DNA of 41,394 nt, taken from Metabacillus niabensis. GTDB taxonomy: Bacteria; Bacillota; Bacilli; Bacillales; Bacillaceae. The position numbers were made by a program, and so were the translations under genes. Of the stretch, positions 1-8,221 are shown one piece after another; the stretch's first letter is position 1; every line of letters begins with the position of its first letter. The stretch is taken from the NCBI RefSeq assembly GCF_902829255.1, contig NZ_CADEPK010000299.1:1-41394 (forward strand). The letters are read 5' to 3'. Under the pieces are notes generated by a model, which was not told the DNA's origin, made no database searches, and saw only the letters and a list, made by a program, of their open reading frames with translations.

Positions 1-65
1 ATCAGATGATTACTAGAAATTCTTTCTATTAGTTGATTTTGTTTGTTTTGCATTTTAAAATTCAT
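1..65 (-). CDS. IS110-family transposase, 5' end only (runs off left edge)
   Basis: Read on the minus strand from ATG at 65, the frame is open to the window edge and begins MNFKMQNKQNQLIERI. I recognise this as the usual N-terminus of Bacillus IS110-family transposases, just before the DEDD catalytic domain that would lie outside the window. An AGGAGG site (76-81) stands ten bases upstream, so the start is well supported. Only about 21 residues are visible, so intactness cannot be judged. IS110 enzymes move a circular double-stranded intermediate and lack classical terminal inverted repeats, so the element's end cannot be set by eye. Confidence 0.7.
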   Translation of the reverse strand, partial: MNFKMQNKQNQLIERISSNHL

Positions 66-69
66 GGTA

Positions 70-132
70 AGGGTTCCTCCTAGGATTTTGAGTTAGAGTG
101 GTGTCTATACTCATATCTTACTGAGGAACCCT
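70..132 (-). repeat. Inverted repeat in the upstream end of the IS110 element
   Basis: AGGGTTCCT (70-78) and AGGAACCCT (124-132) form a perfect 9-bp inverted repeat with a 45-base interior, starting just upstream of the transposase start codon. The left arm overlaps the transposase ribosome binding site, so pairing could hide it. In IS110-family elements this non-coding end encodes the bridge RNA. Whether this hairpin belongs to such an RNA is inference. Confidence 0.4.
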
Positions 133-244
133 ATTTTTATCAAAGCTTAAAAATAACGATCTACAGGAATGCTAAAGGAGCAGAGAGGTTAAACGGGAAA
201 TCATAAATAAACTTAGTAAAGGAACACTATACTGAGGTGGTTAA

Positions 245-406
245 ATGAAAAAGAAATTATTAAATATAATAATTTTAGGTTTTATACTTTCTGTATCCTC
301 GTATTACTGTAATGCTTATGAATTACCTAATAATTTATTAAAGGAGGAATTAATTAAGCAATTGCAGGGACAAATTCCTGAAGTTGTAGGATTGAACTAC
401 GGGTAG
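245..406 (+). CDS. Small exported peptide, 53 residues, possibly a truncated gene
   Basis: ATG at 245 follows a GAGGTGG site. The product begins MKKKLLNIIILGFILSV and has a classic signal peptide: KKK, a hydrophobic core of about 14 residues, then a probable cleavage near CNA-YE around residue 22. The mature part is only about 30 residues, ELPNNLLKEELIKQL onwards, and ends at LNYG. Length and composition suggest the front of a larger exported protein (DUF3888-like proteins start this way) cut short by the TAG at 404. It lies just beyond an insertion-sequence end, where truncation is common. Function unknown. Confidence 0.45.
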   Translation: MKKKLLNIIILGFILSVSSYYCNAYELPNNLLKEELIKQLQGQIPEVVGLNYG

Positions 407-908
407 CTTTAGTTAAATAGGACATAAGAGTTTTCAAAGCATGTTTAGCATACTTAATACTTTTGTGTTCAATTAGAGTACACCCTGTTAGTACATAGCA
501 AAATATGATTATATCAACCTATTTGTCACCTCAGGAGTTATTTTTCATAAGTTTAGGTGATATTTTTCACTTTCAACATTAAATTCTTAGCTAGTTCCAA
601 TATAAAAGCATGTTTTGAAATATTAATTCAAAACATGCTCTAAAAAATAAACTCTTATTGTAACTGGGCCAGAGAGGAGAATTACATGTTTGGAGTTGTG
701 TACTTTGAAGTCTTTTTACTCTCAGCTCTTTAGTTATCCTTACACCATTATTGATGATTTTAAAATGTATTTATTTTAAATGTTCTACATTTTTTATAAG
801 CCTTGGTAAATGTCCGTAAGATGTATCTTATCAATAGATACAAAAGACTACTCAGAAAAAAGTTATAACCATGAATATCAACTAGGTAAGCATGATAAAA
901 GTAACTAA
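407..908. other. Intergenic stretch without a recognisable gene
   Basis: About 500 bases of AT-rich DNA. A 15-codon frame at 686 has a passable ribosome binding site but nothing else to support it. The only structured item is the hairpin at 607-639, listed separately. Confidence 0.5.
607..639 (-). terminator. Perfect 13-bp hairpin, possible terminator
   Basis: Arms 607-619 and 627-639 are perfectly complementary around a 7-base loop (AGCATGTTTTGAA and its complement). On the minus strand the stem runs into TTTTATA, as expected for a weak intrinsic terminator of the leftward SIS-protein operon. However, it lies 270 bases past the stop, and the stem is AT-rich. Confidence 0.4.
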
Positions 909-1637
909 CTACCACTTCACATATTTATCAAAAAGTTGATCATTAAATTGATCTGCTCCATCTACATTCGAGCTTCTAAAAACTGGAGGTTGAAATCCTT
1001 CTTTAACTAATTGCTGTAGGGTTTCAACAATGAGTGCCTGGGCTAGAAAACATCCAATCGCATCAGATGTTGCTCCAGAATAAATATCAGTGTCTAAAAT
1101 ACGGAATCCTGCATCACCAATAACAGCACCATTATCGAGTACAACATCAGCAAGTTCATATAGTTTTTTTCCACTACTGTGTCTAGAGGTAACATCTTTC
1201 GAATGTTTCATGCTGGTCATGGCAATGATTTTCGCACCAATATTACGGGACTCTATGGCCATCTCTACCGGAACGATATTTCTCCCTGAATTTGAAACAA
1301 TCATAATTACATCCTTGTCGGTTACTTGGTGCAAATTTAAATATGATTTACTTAGCCCTTCGATTCGCTCAAGGTAAGTACTTTTATTTGGACGTTCATG
1401 CAGCATCAGTTCAGGAGGTAAAATCGCTGTAACGAATGCGAGCCCGCCTGCCCGATTATAAATTTCTTCAGCAATCATATGGGAGTGCCCTGAGCCAAAT
1501 ACATAAAACCTGCCCCCATTCAAAATAGCTGTAGATATAACGTTTGCCCCCTCAATAATCGCTTGTTCTTGCGTCTCTTGAACTTCGAACAGAATATTAT
1601 TAAAAAACCTGCAGTAATCGTTAAATTGTGATGTCAT
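909..1637 (-). CDS. SIS-domain sugar-phosphate-binding protein (UPF0309-like)
   Basis: The 242-residue product is a single SIS domain of the UPF0309 type. After a helical N-terminus comes the strand-turn GGRFYVFGSGHSHM (about residues 41-54), then IMIVSNSGRN (about 111-120), the SNSG phosphate-sugar contact typical of SIS isomerases and deglycases. ATG at 1637 has AGGAGG eight bases upstream. It is the second gene of a leftward pair 98 bases after the nucleotidyltransferase. SIS proteins bind phosphorylated amino sugars or sugar-amino acid conjugates. Next to a ROK kinase and an APC permease, an isomerase, etherase or deglycase role is likely, but the substrate is unknown. Confidence 0.85.
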   Translation of the reverse strand: MTSQFNDYCRFFNNILFEVQETQEQAIIEGANVISTAILNGGRFYVFGSGHSHMIAEEIYNRAGGLAFVTAILPPELMLHERPNKSTYLERIEGLSKSYLNLHQVTDKDVIMIVSNSGRNIVPVEMAIESRNIGAKIIAMTSMKHSKDVTSRHSSGKKLYELADVVLDNGAVIGDAGFRILDTDIYSGATSDAIGCFLAQALIVETLQQLVKEGFQPPVFRSSNVDGADQFNDQLFDKYVKW

Positions 1638-1735
1638 TGTTTATTTCCTCCTTAAATGGTATATAAATTTATTCAATAAAACCTGCTAAACTCTTTTTAC
1701 AGCTTGGTCTCTAACCGTGAAATAATAAATTAAAT

Positions 1736-3127
1736 TTACCATCCATAACGATGAGGACCCCATTTTTTTTCAATAATGGTTTGTTCGGCATATAGTAAAG
1801 TCTTTGAAGGTACATCTCTCTCAACTGCAACTCCAGATCCAATGATACAATTACTGCCTACCTTAATTCCTGGCATATATAAGCTTAAAATACCTGTACG
1901 TGTAAAATCCCCAAAGTAGACGGCATTTCCAAATTTCTCAGGAATTTCTTTACGACTGTTAACATTTTGAGTTTGAAGCTGGTCATCAAAACGAGTAATT
2001 CCTACAGTAACTCCCGCAGCTATATCTGTAGATTCACCAATAATTCCGAAAACTTCACCAAAATGAATGAAACTAACGTTATCAAAAGTAACGCCCTTGA
2101 ACTCTGCACAATGTCCAATCCGATTTTTATGTCCAATTACGCTGTCTGGTCCAATCCGACAAAAGTTTTCTATCCGGCAATGGGAACCAATTACTACATT
2201 TCCTTCGATAACAACACCGTTATCTAGTGTGGTATAATCACCAATTATGGCATTTCCTTTAATCGTTACATATTTACCTATTTTTACATGCTTTCCAAGC
2301 TTTACATATCCCTGGATATCGGCTGTCTCATGAATTTCACACGTCTCATGAATTTCATTTTTATCGAGGACTTTTGTTATTTCGGATAAAGCTAAATGAT
2401 TTGCCTGCATAAGGTGCCATGGTTTATCAATATCAATGGCTCCGTTTGTTATCGGATAAGATAAAACTTTGTATCCTTCTTCGACTAACCATTGCAAGCA
2501 TTGCTCTAACTCAACTTCCTGCTGTGGCATAACTCCAGTAGGCACACTTTTCATGAAGCCTGGATTATGGATCAGCATTCTTTTAAGTGCAATAGTATTT
2601 AAAGCAAAAGCCCCCATTACTCTTTCTTGTACATAATGTGGACGAGGGTGTCCAAAAATATTATTAATTCGATGATCCTCTCCAATAGAGATTCCGAACC
2701 AATCCTGTGCGTGCTCGTTTTCTATTGGTTTTGATAATATAAGGGCATCCAAAGTGTCTGATTGCATTTGATAAGCATCAATAAAACTACTTAATCGTTC
2801 TTGGGTAATAAATAAGTCTCCATAAAAAATAAAGAGGTTGGGTTCCTGGAGATCTTGCACAACCTTTTCTAAAGAGTCTGCGGTCCCCTCCGTAGTAGAA
2901 AGTTCAATTATTTCAATCCCTTCAATCTCACAAAGAAGGGATTTAATCCTCCGCCCTAAATAACTTGTAGTAACAATAATTCGTTCAAACTCTAAACTCT
3001 TAAGATTATTTACTAAATGGACAATGTTTCCTTGGTTTGCTATTGGTAAGGCTGCTTTAGGCCAATATTCATTATATGGCCACATTTTTTTACCTTTTCC
3101 TGCAGCAAGTATAATGGCTGTTTTCAA
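1736..3127 (-). CDS. Sugar-1-phosphate nucleotidyltransferase with left-handed beta-helix domain
   Basis: The N-terminal half is an NTP_transferase fold: AIILAAGKGKKMWPYNEYWPKAALPI holds the nucleotide loop and the PKA lysine, and FYGDLFI the metal-binding aspartate. The loop reads GKGKKM instead of the usual GxGTRM, a notable change in the triphosphate-binding turn. From about residue 265, hexapeptide repeats (for example IGKYVTIKGNAIIGDY) form a left-handed beta-helix to the C-terminus, as in GlmU and archaeal bifunctional enzymes. I prefer TTG at 3127, eight bases after GGAG; the GTG at 3136 abuts that site. It is divergent from the GntR regulator and the first gene of the leftward pair. 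The precise nucleotide sugar is unknown. Confidence 0.82.
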   Translation of the reverse strand: MKTAIILAAGKGKKMWPYNEYWPKAALPIANQGNIVHLVNNLKSLEFERIIVTTSYLGRRIKSLLCEIEGIEIIELSTTEGTADSLEKVVQDLQEPNLFIFYGDLFITQERLSSFIDAYQMQSDTLDALILSKPIENEHAQDWFGISIGEDHRINNIFGHPRPHYVQERVMGAFALNTIALKRMLIHNPGFMKSVPTGVMPQQEVELEQCLQWLVEEGYKVLSYPITNGAIDIDKPWHLMQANHLALSEITKVLDKNEIHETCEIHETADIQGYVKLGKHVKIGKYVTIKGNAIIGDYTTLDNGVVIEGNVVIGSHCRIENFCRIGPDSVIGHKNRIGHCAEFKGVTFDNVSFIHFGEVFGIIGESTDIAAGVTVGITRFDDQLQTQNVNSRKEIPEKFGNAVYFGDFTRTGILSLYMPGIKVGSNCIIGSGVAVERDVPSKTLLYAEQTIIEKKWGPHRYGW

Positions 3128-3199
3128 AGTAATCACTCCAATTTTATTTAATAAATCGATCTTATTTAAAATAACCCTTTATAACGATTAACTAAAATA

Positions 3200-3234
3200 C
3201 GTAAATACCACCTCCTAAAATTGGTATGTATCAA
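3200..3234. promoter_or_regulatory. Two GntR/UTRA operator-like palindromes in the divergent control region
   Basis: CGTAAATACCA (3200-3210) reads TGGTATTTACG on the other strand. TTGGTATGTATCAA (3221-3234) is the same palindrome with one mismatch. Both match TGGTA-NN-TACCA, seen again twice before the permease gene. They sit between the nucleotidyltransferase and gntR starts, immediately upstream of the gntR promoter. This fits autoregulation and control of both directions by the HutC-type repressor. Inferred from sequence likeness and placement. Confidence 0.65.
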
Positions 3235-3239
3235 TTCAC

Positions 3240-3268
3240 TTTAAATATTATGAGTTTTTGGTTATAAT
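3240..3268 (+). promoter_or_regulatory. Promoter of the gntR gene
   Basis: TATAAT at 3263-3268 is a consensus -10 box. A weak TTTAAA-like -35 lies about 17 bases upstream, next to the operator at 3221-3234. The start codon is 40 bases downstream. Confidence 0.55.
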
Positions 3269-3307
3269 GTCAATAGAGTGATTTAAAATATGGAGGAATG
3301 AAATTAA

Positions 3308-4021
3308 ATGAACTTAAAAAAAATACCATTATATAAACAGCTTAAACAGAAAATAATCCATAAGATTGAAAGGGGGGAGTTGAAACCTGGTGATGCGTTA
3401 CCCCCTGAAAGGGAGCTTGCGGAATTGTTTGAAATGAGTCGTGTGACCGTTAGACAAGCAATTTCAGAGCTTGTTAATGAATATGTTCTCGTTCGGAGGC
3501 ATGGAAGTGGAACTTACGTAGCTGAAAATAAAATTCCGCATGGAAAAAAATTAAAAAGTTTTAGTGAAGATATGAGTTTAAGAGGAATGATGCCTGGGTC
3601 TAAGATTTGCGAGAAAAATATCATTACAAACCCCTCGGCAAATATGGCTGCTGAACTAAAGTCAGAGGGGAATTTGCTCATATTAAAACGTCTGCGATTA
3701 GCAGATCTCGAGCCCCTTGCGATTGAAACTACTATGCTGCCGATTGTTCGGTTCCCTGGAATTGAAAAAAGGGATTTTCAGAATGAGTCACTTTATCAAA
3801 TTTTGGAAGATGAGTATAATATAAAAATTATAAAGGCTCAACAAAAAATTGTGGTAGGAATGCCTACCCCTCAGGAATCAGAATTACTTCAGATAAATTA
3901 CACGACACCAGTTCTACGTTTAAGACAGGTAACTTTCGATCAAAATGATACTATTATTGAAATTGCTCATTCCGTTTATAGAGGAGATAGATATGATATT
4001 GAGACGGAAATTTATCGTTAA
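3308..4021 (+). CDS. GntR-family regulator, HutC/UTRA subfamily
   Basis: The 237-residue protein has an N-terminal winged helix (about residues 8-72: PLYKQLKQKI, GDALPPERELAE, MSRVTVRQAISEL, RRHGSGTYV). A UTRA effector domain follows from about 85 to the end. This is the layout of NagR/YvoA, DasR and FrlR, which bind sugar phosphates. GGAGG at about 3292-3296 precedes the ATG. Its position between a leftward sugar-nucleotide pair and a rightward permease-kinase-deacetylase operon, with shared palindromes, makes it the likely local repressor. The effector is probably the phosphorylated substrate made by the ROK kinase (inference). Confidence 0.9.
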   Translation: MNLKKIPLYKQLKQKIIHKIERGELKPGDALPPERELAELFEMSRVTVRQAISELVNEYVLVRRHGSGTYVAENKIPHGKKLKSFSEDMSLRGMMPGSKICEKNIITNPSANMAAELKSEGNLLILKRLRLADLEPLAIETTMLPIVRFPGIEKRDFQNESLYQILEDEYNIKIIKAQQKIVVGMPTPQESELLQINYTTPVLRLRQVTFDQNDTIIEIAHSVYRGDRYDIETEIYR

Positions 4022-4057
4022 TTACGGATTATTTATTGATCTGTTCAGATTGAAGAC

Positions 4058-4099
4058 AAAAGGCATTTGGGAAAGCTCTCTTTCCAGAATGCCTTTTTG
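4058..4099 (+). terminator. Intrinsic terminator after gntR
   Basis: AAAGGCATT...GGGAAAG, loop CTCT, CTTTCC...AATGCCTTTTT forms a long stem with a T tract 40-75 bases after the gntR stop. It separates gntR from the permease operon. Confidence 0.85.
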
Positions 4100-4569
4100 A
4101 TTTTTGGATTTTTTCTTAAAATCTATCTTAAAGATAATTGTATATTCCATATTATTATATTCATGTTTACACATGAACCTTTCCTTTGTTTTTGGTCAAG
4201 TATATATAAGAAAGAGAAGGAGTAATACCATTCTCTATAAGAAAATTACAAATCATAGGATCTTTTAAGCCACGTCTGCGGCAACAGTTAAAGGTTTCTT
4301 TTCGTTATCTATACTCTCCTGATTTAATTCAGTTGAAGCTTGGCTTCATAAGCTCAAGTTTCTTTTCTTACCGTGTTCTTTTCAATTTTTTTATTAGTTC
4401 ACCTCATGGCTCGTATACCAAATACATATTAAATGAAAATCAATTTAATCAATACAAGTATTGTTTCTTGTCATCATAATCCATCACCTCTAAATATCTC
4501 TTAATAAATATTGTAAATTAAATAGGGCTGTACGAATCATTTATTGATCCGTTTTTTTTTGAAAATTAA
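4100..4569. other. Long leader-side gap without a recognisable gene
   Basis: About 470 bases between the gntR terminator and the permease promoter. Both strands are broken by stops, and no RNA fold stood out. It may hold a decayed gene, but nothing could be named. Confidence 0.4.
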
Positions 4570-4642
4570 TTGACAAAATTTTTAGATTACTATAAAGTTT
4601 AAATAAATTGGTATCTACCTCTATTTATAATGGTATTTACCA
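4570..4642 (+). promoter_or_regulatory. Permease-operon promoter with two downstream operators
   Basis: TTGACA (4570-4575) and TATAAA (4591-4596) form a promoter with a short 15-base spacer. Two palindromes lie downstream of the -10: TTGGTATCTACCTC (4608-4621) and the perfect TGGTATTTACCA (4631-4642). Both match the sites before gntR. Their place between promoter and ribosome binding site suggests steric or roadblock repression by the UTRA regulator. Confidence 0.7.
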
Positions 4643-4663
4643 AAAAAATGGAGGTGATTTCTT

Positions 4664-6070
4664 ATGTCAAATCAACTAAAGAAAAATGCAATTAGTCTTC
4701 CCGGTGCAATTGCCATGTCAATTGCAATAATGGCACCTGCTTCCGGAATGATGTTTGTTCCTCAAGTTGTAGCTCAGTCGGCAGGATCATCTGTTCCCCT
4801 GGTATATATTATCGCATTGATTGGTTCAATTTTCGTCGCTAATACTATCGTCCAATTTTCTAGGCGTATATCCCATGCTGGATCTTTCTTTGCCTACAAT
4901 TCTGCCGGGCTAGGTCAAACTGTAGGATTTTTATCAGGCTGGTTACTTTTGAGTGGATACTTTGTTTTTTACCCTCAGAACATATTAGTCGCATCGTTTT
5001 TTAGTTCAAGGGTTTTAACTGAACATCTTGGAATTAATATTCATTGGGGAGTATTTTCAATCCTTTTCATCTTGATTATTTGGTATTTATCAACAAGGGG
5101 AATAAGTAGTTCCATGAAAGCTGATTTATATTTCGTTGGCGCGGAAATGTTTATCATCTTACTGGTGGTATTGGCTATTATTTTCCAGGGAGGGGCTGAA
5201 GGGAATACTTTTGATGTTTTAACGATTAAAGGGTCTCCTACTGGATGGAGCGGCATCTTTTTTGGAATGATTTTCGCCATGATGACATTCATAGGTTTTG
5301 AGTCAGCTGCTACAGTTGCAGAAGAAACCGCAAATCCTAAGAAAAACATCCCAAGGGCTATCTGGGGTTCGGTAATCGGCATGGGCCTGTTTTATATTCT
5401 AGTCACTTACGGAATGGCCATTGGATTTGGTCCCAATAACGGAGAGAAGTTTGCGCAATCTGTATTAGCTTTGAATTATTTAGCTGAAACATATGTCGGG
5501 GATTGGTTAAGAATAGCAGTTGATCTCGCTGGAATTGTGAGTGCTTTTGCCATAAGCCTTGCTCTAAATAATGCGACTGTTCGCGTAATTTATGCAATGG
5601 GCCGAGAAAATGTCCTTCCAAAGAAATTAGGAAAAACCCATGAACGATTTTCAACCCCAATTCATGCGATTAATGCTGTTGGTATATTCGCAACTCTTAT
5701 TGCATTGACTATAGGATTTATTTTTGGTCCATATCCTGTTGGATATGGAGTATTGGGGTCTTTTGCAACCTTGCCTATTTTACTTCTTTATGTTCTTGCA
5801 TCCGTTTCCTTGATGTGCTTTGTAAGAAAAAATCATCCTCTTGAATTTAGCTGGTGGTCACATGGAATCGCACCTTTAATCGGCGCTCTTTTGATGCTAT
5901 TGCCGATTTATGGTTCTATATTTCCAATACCACCATGGCCCTATAATTTAATTCTATTGCTGGTTTTTATCTATATCCTTGTTGGGATTTTTATAGGATT
6001 AGTTCTTAATCGAAAAACAAAAAGTCTTTTAAACAATGTCGGTAAAGCTATTAGTTCAGAAGAATCTTAA
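4664..6070 (+). CDS. APC-superfamily amino-acid-type permease
   Basis: The 468-residue product has about twelve hydrophobic helices. The first carries GAIAMSIAIMAPASGMMF, the unwound substrate-binding region of APC transporters. FIGFESAATVAEETANPKKNIPRA (about residues 211-234) is the family's helix-6/loop signature. A textbook GGAGGTGAT site precedes ATG 4664. It heads the operon with the ROK kinase and deacetylase. Most relatives carry amino acids, but FrlA of E. coli carries fructosyl-amino acids and is encoded beside SIS, kinase and UTRA-regulator genes. A sugar-amino acid conjugate is therefore an attractive substrate here (inference). Confidence 0.85.
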   Translation: MSNQLKKNAISLPGAIAMSIAIMAPASGMMFVPQVVAQSAGSSVPLVYIIALIGSIFVANTIVQFSRRISHAGSFFAYNSAGLGQTVGFLSGWLLLSGYFVFYPQNILVASFFSSRVLTEHLGINIHWGVFSILFILIIWYLSTRGISSSMKADLYFVGAEMFIILLVVLAIIFQGGAEGNTFDVLTIKGSPTGWSGIFFGMIFAMMTFIGFESAATVAEETANPKKNIPRAIWGSVIGMGLFYILVTYGMAIGFGPNNGEKFAQSVLALNYLAETYVGDWLRIAVDLAGIVSAFAISLALNNATVRVIYAMGRENVLPKKLGKTHERFSTPIHAINAVGIFATLIALTIGFIFGPYPVGYGVLGSFATLPILLLYVLASVSLMCFVRKNHPLEFSWWSHGIAPLIGALLMLLPIYGSIFPIPPWPYNLILLLVFIYILVGIFIGLVLNRKTKSLLNNVGKAISSEES

Positions 6071-6091
6071 AATTTAGAAAAGGTGATATAA

Positions 6092-7063
6092 ATGACAACA
6101 TTATATGGGGTAGTAGATATTGGTGGAACTAAAACATTAATAGGTATTGCTACTGAAAATGAGATTATTGAAACCATTTATTTAAAGACAAGTGATTTAA
6201 AATCGCCCGAAATGCTAATAGATACTCTAGTGGAAGAATTCGATAAATTAATATCCCAATCAAATTATAAAGATGAGGTTTTAAAATCTGTAGGTATTAG
6301 TGTTCCTGGGCCATTAAATAGAGAAGAAGGAATCATTCACTTCACAGGTAATCTAAATTGGTCTAATTTTCCGATTATTGAATATCTCCAAAAGAAGATG
6401 AATCAAATACCTGTAATTATTGATGATGATGCCAACGCTGCCGGTATTGGGGAAGCAGTTTACGGTGCTGGGAGAAGCTATAAGAATCAAATATATGTGA
6501 CAATCAGTACTGGTATTGGAGGAGCTATCGTTATAGATGGACAAATTTATCGTGGAAGTCGGGATCTTGCTGGTGAAATAGGACATATGACAGTCGTACC
6601 AGACGGACCTCCGTGTTCCTGCGGAAATTTTGGATGTCTGGAAGCTCTAGCGTCTGGGACTGCAATTACACAAAAAGGACAGCAAATATTAATTCAGGAA
6701 CAATCGAAAATTTTATCTAAAATAGTCGGTCAAAAAACATTAACGGCCGAAATGATTTTTGAAGCTGTAAGGCAAGGGGATAAAGCTTGCTACTCGATAA
6801 TCCAACAAGTTTGTAGGTACTTAGGTATTGGACTAGCTAATCTAGTTCAAATTTTCAATCCTGAAACTATCATTTTAGGAGGGGGTATTATGAATCAATC
6901 TAGCCTTTTGATTCCTAAAATTGAAACCGAAATGAATAACCATCTATTTAAAGTACAACGAGGGCATGTAAATATTGAATTAGCTTCTCTTAATGGACAA
7001 AGTGGTTTATGGGGAGCTTTGCATCTTGCTAAAAATCATATTGCCTCTAAAGAGAGAGAATAG
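6092..7063 (+). CDS. ROK-family sugar kinase
   Basis: The 323-residue protein shows the ROK kinase features in order: DIGGTKTLIG phosphate loop (about residues 9-18), IDDDANAAGIGEA with the catalytic aspartate (about 109-121), STGIGGAIVIDG, the HxnCxCGxxGC-type zinc site (EIGHMTVVPDGPPCSCGNFG then CLE, about 162-184) and a C-terminal ILGGGI. There is no N-terminal helix-turn-helix, so it is an enzyme and not a ROK repressor. It starts 21 bases after the permease and ends 2 bases before the deacetylase gene. Likely activity: ATP-dependent phosphorylation of an imported hexose or amino sugar. Confidence 0.9.
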   Translation: MTTLYGVVDIGGTKTLIGIATENEIIETIYLKTSDLKSPEMLIDTLVEEFDKLISQSNYKDEVLKSVGISVPGPLNREEGIIHFTGNLNWSNFPIIEYLQKKMNQIPVIIDDDANAAGIGEAVYGAGRSYKNQIYVTISTGIGGAIVIDGQIYRGSRDLAGEIGHMTVVPDGPPCSCGNFGCLEALASGTAITQKGQQILIQEQSKILSKIVGQKTLTAEMIFEAVRQGDKACYSIIQQVCRYLGIGLANLVQIFNPETIILGGGIMNQSSLLIPKIETEMNNHLFKVQRGHVNIELASLNGQSGLWGALHLAKNHIASKERE

Positions 7064-7065
7064 AC

Positions 7066-7794
7066 ATGTCATATTTAATCGTTAATGCCGATGACTTTGG
7101 TCTTTCAAGAGGGGTAAATTATGGTATTATCGAATCCCATAAAAACGGGATCGTAACATCTACAACATTGATGGTTAACATGCCAGCTGCGAAACATGCA
7201 GTAAGTTTGGCAAAAAAATTTCGCACTTTGGCGGTTGGAATTCACCTTAACCTTACAGTAGGTAAACCTATTCACCCAAATGTTCCATCATTAGTTAATG
7301 ATAAAGGCTACTTCCATAGCAAGAAAGATATTTTAAATAAAGCCAATGTATTTGAAATTGAAAATGAATTTAGAGCTCAAATTAACGAGTTTTACCGCCT
7401 TGGATTGGACCCTACTCATTTAGACACTCACCATAATTTACATGGAACGGAACCGGTTAATTCTATTGTAAAGGTTTTGGCTGATGAGTATAAGTTGCCA
7501 GTTCGTCAATTATATAAAGATAAAAAATCCATGAATAAACTAGAGTTTTGTTCTAAATTTCATGGTGATGACGCTACTTATGAAACCTTATTGGATATTG
7601 TAGAGTGCGCAAGAATCAACCCTATAGAAATGATGTGTCATCCTGGATTTGTTGATCACCATCTATTAAAACACAGTTCTTACAACATACAAAGAATAAA
7701 GGAATTAGACATACTAACTAATTCATTGACAATAACTACAATTCAAAAAGCTAACATCAAGTTAAGAACCTTTAAGGATTTAGGATTCATATAA
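7066..7794 (+). CDS. Carbohydrate deacetylase, YdjC/ChbG family
   Basis: The 242-residue product begins SYLIVNADDFGLSRGVNYGI, the metal-binding ADDFG motif of the family. It continues with GIHLNLTVGKP and THLDTHHNLH (about residues 117-126), the histidine metal ligands, and a late MCHPGFVD. ChbG removes one acetyl group from chitobiose or chitobiose-6-phosphate. The start lies 2 bases after the kinase stop, with AGAGAGA as ribosome binding site, so translation is probably coupled. Together with the kinase it points to an acetylated amino-sugar substrate. Confidence 0.88.
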   Translation: MSYLIVNADDFGLSRGVNYGIIESHKNGIVTSTTLMVNMPAAKHAVSLAKKFRTLAVGIHLNLTVGKPIHPNVPSLVNDKGYFHSKKDILNKANVFEIENEFRAQINEFYRLGLDPTHLDTHHNLHGTEPVNSIVKVLADEYKLPVRQLYKDKKSMNKLEFCSKFHGDDATYETLLDIVECARINPIEMMCHPGFVDHHLLKHSSYNIQRIKELDILTNSLTITTIQKANIKLRTFKDLGFI

Positions 7795-8138
7795 TATAAG
7801 CAATGCAGTAACTCTTTAAATTACAAATATATTATTGTAAGTAGGGGTAGTACCAGCGAAGCTGTCACTACCCGCAATAAGGAAATGTCAAGGTTATAAT
7901 AAGTTGTTTAAGTTTTAATACTTCCAACACACATACCCCCGTCCTATTTTGGATGGAGGTAAAATAAAGTTGTTAAATAACAATACTTTAGCAATACAGT
8001 CATTTAAAGATATTAATTTTATTTCATAATCGCGCCCGATTGCGGAATAGAGTAACTGGAGCTTTTAACTTTACTGCTTTTTATAAAGGGGTACAGCCAA
8101 CATTTCGGAAATTTTGTACGCTAAGCAAATTTCAACCT
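7795..8138. other. Intergenic stretch with one GC-rich hairpin
   Basis: No gene found. GGGTAGT (7845-7851) pairs with ACTACCC (7867-7873), with an inner AGC/GCT pairing, giving a stable hairpin 50 bases after the deacetylase stop. It has no T tract, so it may protect the mRNA end or be a dispersed repeat rather than a terminator. Confidence 0.4.
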
Positions 8139-8178
8139 AAAAAAGTCGGATTCTAGCACGCTAAGGAACCGACTTTTT
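8139..8178. terminator. Bidirectional intrinsic terminator
   Basis: AAAAAAGTCGG(A)TTC, loop, GAACCGACTTTTT forms a strong stem with A and T tracts on both sides. It can end the rightward deacetylase operon and the leftward EcsB-like gene, whose stop is 44 bases away. Confidence 0.85.
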
Positions 8179-8221
8179 ATTTGGCTTGTTAAGCTGAAGC
8201 CTCCGTTAGTTGAATACCACA

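Noticed and set aside
686-730. A 15-codon frame with a good ribosome binding site
   Set aside because: It is too short, with no family likeness or conserved context visible.
909-1637. Naming the SIS protein as a fructosamine deglycase (FrlB)
   Set aside because: The sequence is UPF0309-like and the catalytic residues of FrlB could not be confirmed by eye. Only the cluster logic is similar.
7841-7877. The GC-rich hairpin as a riboswitch or intrinsic terminator
   Set aside because: It lies after a gene and not before one, has no T tract, and shows no known aptamer core.
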